DNA of 64,000 nucleotides from Ignavibacteriales bacterium (GCA_016177735.1 JACOUS010000021.1:54076-118075); one strand, 5' to 3'; shown: positions 53,392 to 61,753, counted from the first letter of the stretch. Made by a program: numbers and translations. Notes: generated by a model not told the origin, from the letters alone.

Positions 53392-54492
53392 TTATTCTTC
53401 CCGTTTATTTACAATTTTATAATGATTATACCCGATTTTTTTGAGCGAATCTTTTTCGTCCAAATACCGGGTTATCTTTGAAATATTTTGGCTGTAAAAA
53501 ACCGAGCCTTTTTTGAAGAAATTGTATTGACCGGATTTACTCAACTCATCCCCCTTATTGCCGATTCTGTCCATAGAGGAATATTTAGTTGTATTTACAG
53601 TTGATTTAATTGAATTGAATTCAATAGTATCCGTAATTGCAAAATCACAATTATCAAATATTTTGTTTGAGACATAGGCATCGCTTATCAGAACTATTTT
53701 ATGTGATTCTTTTGAACCTTGATAAGCGGGAAGAAGAGCCTCAAACTCATTTTTGGTTTCCTCAACTTCCATGCGGAATTTTGACTGTTCACCACCTAGA
53801 GTAACAAGTTCGCTACTGTAGAACTTTATATCGTCTTCAAGATGAAGGATAAAAGCGAACGAACAGCCCTTTTCCAATTTGTAAAAAAACTGAACGTAAA
53901 AAGCTTTCTCATCGGTTTTACCTATATAATTTTTTCTTATGCCTACTTGTTTGTGTTCTAAAAATACCTTTGAATAATTATAAAGGTCTTTATCTGTACT
54001 TATCAATAAATCCGGCAGGTCTTCTTTAGCTATATAATTTCCGAGATAGGGTATAAATTTTTGTGACTGATATATTTTACTGTTGCTATTTTCCAATATC
54101 TTGAATTCTCTTAAAACATATTTTTTTTCTTCATTGTCCCACTGGTATTCTCTGTTGGCAGGAAATAAATACTCCTCATTTTCACCAGCAATAAAAACAG
54201 GCGAGAGTTCTTTGATTTTACCAAACGAGAATTCTCTATCGTTTATGTCAAAACTTTTATGGTTAATTAATTCCGCCGCTTTTGCTGGGTCTACAATTTT
54301 ATTTTTTATAAAAGCACCGTTATTGTTTTGTACCATAAGCTGGTATCTTACGAGTCCCAACAGGCTTGTTTGCTGCGGGAAGTATTTTGATTTCACAAAG
54401 TAATTTACTGAGTCGCCTTCGCCAAAAGTATTATTGCCGCCGAAAAAATACCTGTCGTAAGGTGTAAGTTTTACTAGTAATTTTTTAATCAT
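53392..54492 (-). CDS. cmr3: Type III-B protein Cmr3
   Basis: 366 aa from the ATG at 54492, which overlaps the cas10 stop by 8 bp. Motifs: LTPYDRYFFGGNNTFGEGDS near the start, FPQQTSLLGLVRYQL and LVTLGGEQSKFRMEVEE. Cmr3 binds Cas10 and the 5' crRNA tag. A longer in-frame start at 54522 lies within cas10 and is unlikely. Confidence 0.92.
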   Translation of the reverse strand: MIKKLLVKLTPYDRYFFGGNNTFGEGDSVNYFVKSKYFPQQTSLLGLVRYQLMVQNNNGAFIKNKIVDPAKAAELINHKSFDINDREFSFGKIKELSPVFIAGENEEYLFPANREYQWDNEEKKYVLREFKILENSNSKIYQSQKFIPYLGNYIAKEDLPDLLISTDKDLYNYSKVFLEHKQVGIRKNYIGKTDEKAFYVQFFYKLEKGCSFAFILHLEDDIKFYSSELVTLGGEQSKFRMEVEETKNEFEALLPAYQGSKESHKIVLISDAYVSNKIFDNCDFAITDTIEFNSIKSTVNTTKYSSMDRIGNKGDELSKSGQYNFFKKGSVFYSQNISKITRYLDEKDSLKKIGYNHYKIVNKREE

Positions 54493-56137
54493 CTCTTTCT
54501 TCTTTATTGTGAATAAATTCAATAAAACGAAGTGCTGAATATATTTTCATTACGTTTTCGTCATTCAGTTTTTCTTTCTCTTCTTTACTACCTTTTATTA
54601 TTTGTTCTGAGTAAACATCTTTTACAAGCTGTTTGGTAATTTCTAAAAAAGGCACAAGCTTTTCCAAATCATTTTTATCTTTATGAATGCTTTCGTTAAA
54701 GTTGTTCCTAAAAAAGTTTTTAATCATTTCAATTCTTTTTTCGTCATTTAGTTCTTCACCAATAGCTAACAGCACCGCCTTTTGAGGATCGAGTTTTCGG
54801 ATGATAGATTTAATGAACTCTTCTTTTTCAAATTTAGTTGTAACGAGATCTGTAAATGTTGCATAAGCAGCAGAATCTTTATGAAAAGTTGTGCCGAAAT
54901 AGTGCCCACTGTGTTTTAGAATTGTAAATGAAACGGCGTCTTTATTACCCGCCTTCGCTCTCCCGAATAATTGCTTTGCACCCTGTTCCAAAGCCTGGTT
55001 CAACGGATATTTATAATAGCTTATTGAAACACCGTAAGACATTGAAGGTTTTTTCCCGGCATTCTTTATTATACTTTCAAAATCAACTCCGTCTTTATTA
55101 TAATTTGTAAAGTAAACATCAAACAGATTATCAATTTCAGAAATCAAACTGAATAGAGTTTTACTAACGATAACATGGTTTCCATCACTCACAGTACTAG
55201 CAACGGGCATAAAGTACAACAAATCATCTCCGCCGGCATATATTGGAGTGCCTTTGTATGTTTTAATTAAACCAACAGCTTCAATCGCGAACGAAAGCAA
55301 GTTTTCTGAAAAGCGTTTAATTAATTCTTCCTTATTAGGCAGAGTATAAAGAGATTTAATAAAAGCGCCTATGTTATCACCGTCTGCTTGTACAACGGCG
55401 ATGTATTTTTGGTAGTTACGGAATTGATCTTTAACTATTGCCTTAATCTCTCTCATAAACTTAGTCTGGCTCTCTTCATCATCCTTGTCTTTTAAAATGA
55501 CTTGAGCCTTCTGGTATTCCTCGTTTTTATTAAACTCTGCTGTTGCAATTTCAATTGTACTTGAAAACGGGCGTTCTGCAAATTCGGATTTAATTAAAAA
55601 ATTATATGGGGATATTCTCTCAAAGAATTCAACTAAAAAATCATTCTTGGCGTCTTCAATAACTCTTTGCTGAAGTTCCATAGAATCGAGCAAATTGTTT
55701 ATTTCAAGGATAACGTTCTTTTCATCACCAAGTTCGATGTTAAGGTGATAAATGTTTAGGTAACTATTTATGTATTCAATTACGCTTTGCTTATTATGTC
55801 TTTTCATATCATTGGCAGCTTTTGCCACAAAATCATTGACGACATTATCAATAATCCCTTGCAATTCAATTTTTCCTTTAAGAATAATTCTATCCGGGAA
55901 AAGACCGGTTTCGTATTTTTCCACCAACGGATTTTGAGTTTTCCCATTAATATTTACTTTGCCTGTGTGAGGAACAATAAACTCGAGTTCGGCGTTTTGC
56001 GCTTTTATTTTTTTTATCATCTCTATCATAAGAAAAGAAAACATGTAGCTTGCCGACCAAATCGCTTTTGTGCTTTTAACGCTTTGCAGCGTTTTGTGAA
56101 TTGGTCCGATTGTTAGTGCGGTGTAGTTCTTTTTCAT
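54485..56137 (-). CDS. cas10: Cas10/Cmr2, short form without HD domain
   Basis: 550 aa. It begins like Cmr2 after the HD domain: ALTIGPIHKTLQSVKSTKAI, WSASYMFSFLMIEM. The palm has Asp252/Asp254 in VVQADGDNIGAF and the cyclase motif GGDD at 302-305 (YAGGDDLLYF). There is no HD nuclease motif and no cysteine, so no zinc ribbon either; full-length Cmr2 proteins are usually 300 or more residues longer. It should make cyclic oligoadenylate on target RNA binding but lack the DNase activity ascribed to HD. That implies a dependent effector; see the membrane genes upstream. Confidence 0.95.
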   Translation of the reverse strand: MKKNYTALTIGPIHKTLQSVKSTKAIWSASYMFSFLMIEMIKKIKAQNAELEFIVPHTGKVNINGKTQNPLVEKYETGLFPDRIILKGKIELQGIIDNVVNDFVAKAANDMKRHNKQSVIEYINSYLNIYHLNIELGDEKNVILEINNLLDSMELQQRVIEDAKNDFLVEFFERISPYNFLIKSEFAERPFSSTIEIATAEFNKNEEYQKAQVILKDKDDEESQTKFMREIKAIVKDQFRNYQKYIAVVQADGDNIGAFIKSLYTLPNKEELIKRFSENLLSFAIEAVGLIKTYKGTPIYAGGDDLLYFMPVASTVSDGNHVIVSKTLFSLISEIDNLFDVYFTNYNKDGVDFESIIKNAGKKPSMSYGVSISYYKYPLNQALEQGAKQLFGRAKAGNKDAVSFTILKHSGHYFGTTFHKDSAAYATFTDLVTTKFEKEEFIKSIIRKLDPQKAVLLAIGEELNDEKRIEMIKNFFRNNFNESIHKDKNDLEKLVPFLEITKQLVKDVYSEQIIKGSKEEKEKLNDENVMKIYSALRFIEFIHNKEERDD

Positions 56138-56138
56138 C

Positions 56139-57599
56139 TTAGTTCGTTTTTTTTATGATTGCGTTGTAATCACTTCTGTTAAAATTAAAAGTAAATCTAT
56201 AATCTAGTTCAGCATGATAATTTTTTAATATTGTATCTATGTCGAACTCAATATTATTCCCGGGCAATTCTATTTTGGAATTAGGCGGATAATATTTTCC
56301 ATTTACATAATTGCATTCAAGTAAAAATTTTTTAAATCTATTTTTTTGTCTATGTATTATTTTTATTAATAAACAATCATTCTTATTTCTTCTCCTCTCA
56401 TCTTGATCATCGTTATTTATACTAATGAGGTCATTCAATTTTTCTTCCTGGTTTGCCAATTTATCAATAATTTGTTCAGCCTCTTTTTGATTAGTCCCTT
56501 CTATAGTCGGGAATGGTTTCTCTTGACTAAATTTTAGTTGATTGTTTCTATTAGAAAAACAATAATTTGCGACAAATTTTTTATAAAAAGTAAATGGGGT
56601 TTTTATTTCTAAAAGTTTTTCAAAAGAATTATCCGGAATTATATAAATATGTGTTTTACTGTTAAGTTTAATCGGTTTAAAAGTAATCGGTGATTTAAAT
56701 CTATTAATTATATCGTGAGTTACTTCTATTTCATAATTATCTTCAATTTTATACGAGGAGGGAATTCCATGATCATTTTGCTTATGGCAAGGTTCTAAAG
56801 TAGGTTTATAAGAATAACTCCCCGGAACACCTAATAAAGCCCGCACAAAAAATTTATCAAAGCCGTCATTATATAGTCCGAAAAAAGTTTCTTTTATCCA
56901 TCTTTTTTCCCATCCTTTTCTTGTGGACGAATTAAAATGTTTGAAAAGATAAGACTTTTTATATTTGTTAGGATTACATCTTGGAGGGATTGAACACAGA
57001 TTATTAAAATTATTATTTATCCCAGCTTTAAGGCGTTTATAATAATATTCAATCGCGGAATATATTACATAATCTTCGGTGGTATCAACTTTTATATAGT
57101 ATGTTGATTTGAAAATAGTATTATCATTTTCTGCTAGATCAGAGATGTAAAAACTTCCAAAACCTTTATTCTGTCTTGTGCCAAAATTAGTTTCTTCTAA
57201 GAATTTTGGGAATAATTCTGCAAGTTTTCCTATAATCCCATTTGTTGTAAAGAGAATAACTTCAACTTCATTTTCCGAAAAGGAAAAACTCTTTGGGTTT
57301 TCTTTAAATTCTTTTCCCATATTCGCAAAGAAATTTGGGATCTTGTCTTTTTCACTAATTTTGGGATTATCTACATTTATTGCATTTATTTTCACCTTAT
57401 AGTCCAGAGCCGGATGTTCTCCCTTTCCAACAAGCCATGGTTTATATTTAGTACCATCTTTCTCAAATTTTTCAATCAAAAACTTATCCAGCTTCGGCTT
57501 CAATTCACTAGCCCGTAATGTTGCGCCGTACTGGTAATGCTGAAAATGAATAATAGGTGTATGCTGTTTCAGTTTGAATGTAAGTTTATAGTCACTCAT
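56139..57599 (-). CDS. cmr1: Cmr1-like RAMP protein
   Basis: 486 aa. N-terminal RAMP strand FKLKQHTPIIHFQHYQYGAT, then LRASELKPKLDKFLIEK, and a Gly-rich loop ETNFGTRQNKGFGSFYI at about 135-151. The C-terminal half is Lys/Asn-rich and less recognisable. It takes the cmr1 place, 1 bp before cas10. It is longer and more diverged than classical Cmr1, so Cmr1-like is safer than a firm Cmr1. It would cap the 3' end of the complex. Confidence 0.82.
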   Translation of the reverse strand: MSDYKLTFKLKQHTPIIHFQHYQYGATLRASELKPKLDKFLIEKFEKDGTKYKPWLVGKGEHPALDYKVKINAINVDNPKISEKDKIPNFFANMGKEFKENPKSFSFSENEVEVILFTTNGIIGKLAELFPKFLEETNFGTRQNKGFGSFYISDLAENDNTIFKSTYYIKVDTTEDYVIYSAIEYYYKRLKAGINNNFNNLCSIPPRCNPNKYKKSYLFKHFNSSTRKGWEKRWIKETFFGLYNDGFDKFFVRALLGVPGSYSYKPTLEPCHKQNDHGIPSSYKIEDNYEIEVTHDIINRFKSPITFKPIKLNSKTHIYIIPDNSFEKLLEIKTPFTFYKKFVANYCFSNRNNQLKFSQEKPFPTIEGTNQKEAEQIIDKLANQEEKLNDLISINNDDQDERRRNKNDCLLIKIIHRQKNRFKKFLLECNYVNGKYYPPNSKIELPGNNIEFDIDTILKNYHAELDYRFTFNFNRSDYNAIIKKTN

Positions 57600-57673
57600 T
57601 TTTATTACTCTTTTTTTCTAAAGAATTCAATCAATAAATGCTTAGACAGTATTTTTCAAATTGACGATGCCGT

Positions 57674-58210
57674 TTACAAATCTAATTCTTCGGTAGTGTA
57701 TGATTCCTCTCCTAATTCGATTCCTTTTCTTGCGAACTCGTAATCCGCTTTATTTGTTACGAATGATTCTGCTTCAGCATTAACTTGTTCCATTTCGGAT
57801 GAAATCTGTCCTAATCTTTCTACTATGTCATTTTTTTCTAATAACCCGTCTTGAATATATCCGTAAAGCATGTCACATTTTTTCATAATTACTAAATATT
57901 TATTTCCGACCCTACGATGTCCTTCAGAGCTTTTTTGCAAATTTAAAAACGTTTGAAAGCCGCTCAATAAAGTAGCTAATACCGCAAATACCAAAGGAAT
58001 ATATTTTATCCAATCCTTTGTCTGCCAAGTGATCTCGTATAGAAAAAGTGAGCCGGTTAATGTATTTAAAACTATTAAAGGAATTCCTATCCAATAGTGA
58101 ATTTTATTTTTTCTATCGGCAGCGTTGAAGTGTTTTTTCTTCCCATATACTGCATCTACTTTAATTCTTTTTAATCTTTCTTTCGTATTATCCATTTGTT
58201 CAGTTGCCAT
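57674..58210 (-). CDS. SLATT-like two-transmembrane protein, candidate effector
   Basis: 178 aa. An N-terminal amphipathic part (AVYGKKKHFNAADRKNKIHY) leads to two transmembrane helices at about 38-59 (IGIPLIVLNTLTGSLFLYEI) and 68-91 (IKYIPLVFAVLATLLSGFQT), followed by a long helical tail with EGHRRVGNKYLVIMKK. This is the SLATT layout, a membrane domain proposed to act as pore-forming effector in nucleotide-signalling defence systems. No nucleotide-sensing domain is attached. It overlaps the 4TM gene by 11 bp and precedes cmr1 by 74 bp. Confidence 0.8.
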   Translation of the reverse strand: MATEQMDNTKERLKRIKVDAVYGKKKHFNAADRKNKIHYWIGIPLIVLNTLTGSLFLYEITWQTKDWIKYIPLVFAVLATLLSGFQTFLNLQKSSEGHRRVGNKYLVIMKKCDMLYGYIQDGLLEKNDIVERLGQISSEMEQVNAEAESFVTNKADYEFARKGIELGEESYTTEELDL

Positions 58211-59486
58211 AATAATATTTCTCCATACGAATTTTTACCAGATTATTTAAAGTCCCTACATTACTTTCAAAAAACTTTTTAGGTATTACTGGGTAAACAT
58301 CCCATAAAATGTTATTATAATAATCAAAAAGCGACCAAGCTTTTCTTTCATCATTTACTGCCATCAATTTTTCAATTTTTAGGTCTATATTCTTAATAAT
58401 TTCACTTTTCTTTCTCATTGATGAATAAATTCCAAGTAGATCGGAAACTGCAATCATACTTATGAAAAGAGGTAAAATCTCAGGAATTAATGTTGAAGAT
58501 TTTATGAAATCAAGGGAGTACAGGATAATAGTTATACAGATAATAAAAAGAACCGTTATAAAGGAATAGAAAATTTTTCTTTTAATAAAATCTGAATATC
58601 TTCCATAAAGCATATATGTAAAAAAAGTATTTTCTTGAAGCCTGAAAATAAATTTCTTTTCACTATCGTTAAAGTTCTCCAAATACTTATCAGAATTTTT
58701 TATTTCTGCTGAAATTTTGCCGGCTTTAGCAAAATATTCCTCTTCTATATTATCAACAATACCTGCTTTAATATTTTCGTCAAAATTTGCGGGAAATATC
58801 TCATTTAAGAAAAGAAATTGTCTAAGTCTTTCTGCCGATTGATATTGATCCTTGCTTTTATTCTTAAACCAGGCATTCATAGAAAGGAACAATAGCGTTA
58901 AAGTAACATACAACCAATTTATCATCGAAGAGTAAGAAATGTCTAAAATAATTTTATGCGAAAATGCTACGATTATTCCTACAACGATAATACAATATTC
59001 AAATATCCTGGCAGTATTAAAATTTTTTGTTGAATCTTGATATAAGATGTTCTTTATGGCAAAAAAGTCTGTTTCTTTTTTAATCTCACCAGATAGAAAA
59101 GAAACAAATTCCTTTATCTCTATTACAGATTCTTGCAAACATTCATTTTCGGATCTAAAATTTAAACTTTCATCCCAATCTGCACGTATTCCTAAGATGT
59201 AAGACAACATAGTTTTTTTTGCTGTTTCAACATCTGAGTTTTTAATAAATCTTAATACTGCTTCGTTTGTACTTCTATAATTTTCACCATCATCCTCGAG
59301 TTTAGAAAAAATTACATCTCTTAATGAAGTCCAATATAAAGATACAGCACATCGGATATTATTATTTTTCAATAGATCATCAGCAGCGTTTTTAAACTCA
59401 AATGCTTTTTCTATTTTTCTATTTCTTTCCATAGTTTTCAACATTTTTAATAAACTGTGAATTTTTGCTTCCGACATTAAATTCAC
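58200..59486 (-). CDS. Four-transmembrane protein with helical N-terminal domain, candidate effector
   Basis: 428 aa. Residues about 20-135 are helical (AADDLLKNNNIRCAVSLYWT, SLRDVIFSKLEDDG) and recall a HEPN-type helix bundle, but no R-x4-6-H motif is seen. Two helical hairpins follow: 160-177 with 188-205, and 305-325 with 333-354, each flanked by SLATT-like polar helices (YQSAERLRQFLFLNEIF; RLQENTFFTYMLYGRYSDF). The start overlaps the MNT-like gene by 68 bp; internal ATGs at 59477, 59444 and 59432 are alternatives and 59432 would leave a 14-bp overlap. Function unknown; a membrane effector role is inferred from layout. Confidence 0.75.
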   Translation of the reverse strand: MNLMSEAKIHSLLKMLKTMERNRKIEKAFEFKNAADDLLKNNNIRCAVSLYWTSLRDVIFSKLEDDGENYRSTNEAVLRFIKNSDVETAKKTMLSYILGIRADWDESLNFRSENECLQESVIEIKEFVSFLSGEIKKETDFFAIKNILYQDSTKNFNTARIFEYCIIVVGIIVAFSHKIILDISYSSMINWLYVTLTLLFLSMNAWFKNKSKDQYQSAERLRQFLFLNEIFPANFDENIKAGIVDNIEEEYFAKAGKISAEIKNSDKYLENFNDSEKKFIFRLQENTFFTYMLYGRYSDFIKRKIFYSFITVLFIICITIILYSLDFIKSSTLIPEILPLFISMIAVSDLLGIYSSMRKKSEIIKNIDLKIEKLMAVNDERKAWSLFDYYNNILWDVYPVIPKKFFESNVGTLNNLVKIRMEKYYYGN

Positions 59487-59733
59487 ATTCGTTTATCGGG
59501 AAGCATGCAATGAAAATATTATTCTCTTTCATAAACTCGATTAGCAACGGTATTATTTTCTTAGTCAACAATACAACATCTGTTTCATCGGATACTTTTA
59601 GAACAATATCTATATCATTTCCCATTATTTTATTTTCATCAAAGAGAAACCAATGCTCTAATGTATTCTTCTCAAGCGATTTTATTTTTGCAATTAAAGC
59701 ATTCAATTTTGGTTTTATTTGTGTTGTTCCCAT
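59419..59733 (-). CDS. Degenerate nucleotidyltransferase (MNT-like) small protein
   Basis: 104 aa with the polymerase-beta-type catalytic strand NDIDIVLKVSDETDV; Asp40 and Asp42 form the D-x-D pair. The preceding GS motif that binds the nucleotide is replaced: HWFLFDENKIMG has Asp-Glu where Gly-Ser should be. So metal ligands persist but the phosphate-binding turn does not. MNT proteins are usually antitoxins that modify a HEPN partner; the following gene starts with a HEPN-like bundle and overlaps it. The pairing is suggestive, the activity doubtful. Confidence 0.7.
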   Translation of the reverse strand: MGTTQIKPKLNALIAKIKSLEKNTLEHWFLFDENKIMGNDIDIVLKVSDETDVVLLTKKIIPLLIEFMKENNIFIACFPINECEFNVGSKNSQFIKNVENYGKK

Positions 59734-59804
59734 TTTATACTTTTTAATCAGGCAGTGTCTAATTTTTCCAGAACAGAAATATTTTGCTTTATCATTAACA
59801 AGGA

Positions 59805-60008
59805 TTAATTGTTGCTATTGTTAAGTTTAGACAATACAGCTGTTTCATTTTCTTTTAGCTTTTCAATTTCTTCTTTATAATCAGAAGCTTTCGCTCCCCA
59901 TGAAAGATTTTTATCGAAAAAAATAAAATTGTGCTTGGCAAGAATGTTTCTGATTTCTTCCATCTCAGCATCATGACCACCAAGAAAGAAAACGAGATTC
60001 TCTTTCAT
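59805..60008 (-). CDS. Short, probably truncated protein at the head of the CRISPR operon
   Basis: 67 aa: LVFFLGGHDAEMEEIRNILA, FIFFDKNLSWGAKASDYKEE, then KENETAVLSKLNNSNN and stop. The first 55 residues look like the conserved beginning of a larger alpha/beta enzyme, with LGGHDAEM and DKNLSWGAK as likely motifs, but the protein ends where a core strand would begin. None of the other frames continues it. I think it is a remnant or a free-standing N-terminal domain. I cannot name the family with confidence. Confidence 0.6.
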   Translation of the reverse strand: MKENLVFFLGGHDAEMEEIRNILAKHNFIFFDKNLSWGAKASDYKEEIEKLKENETAVLSKLNNSNN

Positions 60009-60213
60009 AGGTTTACCTTAGTTAGTGAGCTGTTGTGGTAAAAAAAATTTGGAAGGCAATATTTAGTAATAATCATTTACATCCCACCGCTGAGTAATGT
60101 ACTAATTAGTACTTGTAACTGGATAGGTCTTATCTAAAGTAATTCAATTTGCCATAAAACAAAAGAAAATAATTTAAGTATCTAAATAAATATTGAACTA
60201 TCTATCATCCGGA
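60009..60213 (-). promoter_or_regulatory. Upstream region of the CRISPR operon with 14-bp palindrome
   Basis: 205 bp of AT-rich sequence with no gene. It contains a perfect palindrome, GTACTAATTAGTAC at 60099-60112, about 91 bp upstream of the first ATG of the operon. It is a good candidate operator or promoter-proximal regulator site for the whole leftward unit. The region ends abruptly at the repeat boundary at 60214. Confidence 0.45.
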
Positions 60214-60329
60214 ATGTACATCATTCGGATAACGATACTTTTGAAAGCGTTCATCCGCGCGAGATGGAACTCGGTACAGCGGCAATTACAATAATGGCTT
60301 ATTTACTTAGCGAAGAGTTATAAAAAAAC
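60214..60329 (+). pseudogene. Orphan 3' end of an M28 peptidase gene (right copy of 116-bp repeat)
   Basis: Carries the last 36 codons and stop of a peptidase matching the intact gene at 46086-47483: VHHSDNDTFESVHPREMELG, TAAITIMAYLLSEEL. Against the left copy there are 7 base changes in 6 codons; five codon changes are silent and one is Ile to Tyr. That pattern says both copies evolved as working genes before the break. The remnant has no start and is not expressed as a protein. It sits in front of a good terminator and probably marks the original gene end. Confidence 0.9.
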
Positions 60330-60349
60330 CTCTCTGCTACGCAGAGAGG
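60329..60349 (-). terminator. Bidirectional terminator hairpin
   Basis: CCTCTCTGC-TAC-GCAGAGAGG, a perfect 9-bp stem. On the minus strand a run of seven T follows, so it terminates the YXWGXW-type gene from the right. It also served the peptidase gene end from the left. Confidence 0.85.
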
Positions 60350-60405
60350 TTCACTAAATAACAGTCAACCTTTTTTAGGACGACTCATGATATTTTTGTT
60401 TTCAA

Positions 60406-61557
60406 CTATCTCTTTCTTTCAACTTTTCTTTCGGAGCTGTTTCTATCGGTTTTTCTGCTTTCACGTTCTGAAGTTTTCGATCTGCTCTGTTCTCTAATTA
60501 CGTTCCTCTCTCGCTTCGTCTCGTTTTCCTGACGGTAAACCTTCGGTTCGTAATCATTTTTTTTGGATTCCTCTCTTTTTATATCCGTGCTGCTGCGCTT
60601 GTTTTCATCGTACGATCTTTTTTCAAAGGTGTTATCATTTCTTTCTTTCCGCAAATCAGGTCGTTCACGGGAATCATTTCTATCCCTTCCGCTAATAACA
60701 ACTTTTTCTCTATCAACATTTGTTCTTGTAGAAATTTTATCACGTTCGATTGTTGATTTTCTTTCGCCTCTCGAAACTTTAATTTCCTCGTTTCTGTATT
60801 TATCAATTTCTCTTTCCGAAGGACGGTAAGTATAAATTCTATCATCCGATGAATCACGTTTTCTTTTGTAAACAGAGCGGTCGTCAACATCACGCAATTC
60901 TTTTTGAACAATTTTGTATCCGGCTTTTCTTTCGACATATTTTCTGTCCAAGCCACCATTAACAATTCTATCATTATCATAGTAGTAATTGTTTTTATAT
61001 TTTGCTCTCTCATAGATTCTGCGACCGGCGCGCGGCTCTACGATGTAGTAATTTACTCTCGGATGACAGAAGCGGTCGTATCGAACAAAATTCCAATATG
61101 AATAATGCGAGTGCCACCCAATAGAAAAATGGATCCCGATATCAATTCTGAAGTGAGCGTACGGCGGAAGCGGCGCCCATCCGATATAGTCATCATCATA
61201 ACGCCATTCAACCCATGATGGTCCCCATTCGTTATCGGGGATCCAGATCCATCCGTAATAATCATCGTAGTACCATCTGCCGTAATGATAAACAGCCCAG
61301 CCGAACGGTTCGTAAGAATCCCAATACCATCCGTGTTTGGTCCAGCTCCATCTTCCGAGCATATAAGGCCGCCAGCTTGGATGAACCGATGTTGGACGCC
61401 AAACAATTAAATCGTTGTCCATCTGTATCCACTCACCGTGCGGACTCAATGATGAATAAAATATTCCAAAAGAAATTTCTGCTTGAAACGGTTTGGCTTC
61501 TATCTTAAGAAAAACTGTTAAACAAAATATCGCTGTCAAATAAATTATCTTTTTCAT
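60406..61557 (-). CDS. Secreted YXWGXW/DUF6600-type protein
   Basis: 383 aa with signal peptide (IIYLTAIFCLTVFLKIEA) and a Trp/Tyr-rich domain: YSSLSPHGEWIQMDNDLIVW, PSWRPYMLGRWSWTKHGWYW, EPFGWAVYHYGRWYYDDYYG, WIWIPDNEWGPSWVEWRYDD, YIGWAPLPPYAH. The last 180 residues are Arg/Lys/Glu/Ser-rich and probably disordered. Such proteins are exported surface or envelope proteins without a firm function. A strong sigma-54-like promoter precedes it. Confidence 0.88.
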   Translation of the reverse strand: MKKIIYLTAIFCLTVFLKIEAKPFQAEISFGIFYSSLSPHGEWIQMDNDLIVWRPTSVHPSWRPYMLGRWSWTKHGWYWDSYEPFGWAVYHYGRWYYDDYYGWIWIPDNEWGPSWVEWRYDDDYIGWAPLPPYAHFRIDIGIHFSIGWHSHYSYWNFVRYDRFCHPRVNYYIVEPRAGRRIYERAKYKNNYYYDNDRIVNGGLDRKYVERKAGYKIVQKELRDVDDRSVYKRKRDSSDDRIYTYRPSEREIDKYRNEEIKVSRGERKSTIERDKISTRTNVDREKVVISGRDRNDSRERPDLRKERNDNTFEKRSYDENKRSSTDIKREESKKNDYEPKVYRQENETKRERNVIREQSRSKTSERESRKTDRNSSERKVERKR

Positions 61558-61589
61558 GACTCACCTCGAATTAAGTTACAGCTTATAAA

Positions 61590-61605
61590 AACAAGTAATG
61601 TGCCA
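61590..61605 (-). promoter_or_regulatory. Sigma-54-like promoter for the YXWGXW gene
   Basis: Minus strand TGGCACATTACTTGTT: a perfect TGGCAC -24 box, correct spacing and TTG at -12, with only the C of TTGC changed to T. The -12 end is 33 bp from the ATG at 61557. It is the best sigma-54 match I found in the window. Confidence 0.6.
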
Positions 61606-61753
61606 TTTGCGCAGCTTGTTTTTCCCACAATTTTAATGAATAAAAATACTGTCTGTATATTTGGTAAGACAATTATCATAAAATTGCAGACAAATTTGAA
61701 TCCTTTCTTTTTTCATTTCATCAAACTTTTTGCAATTAAGCGGAGAATATAAC

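Noticed and set aside
47490..60213. Mobile element with integrase or transposase carrying the CRISPR island
   Set aside because: No recombinase gene or inverted terminal repeats were found; only the 116-bp direct repeat is visible.
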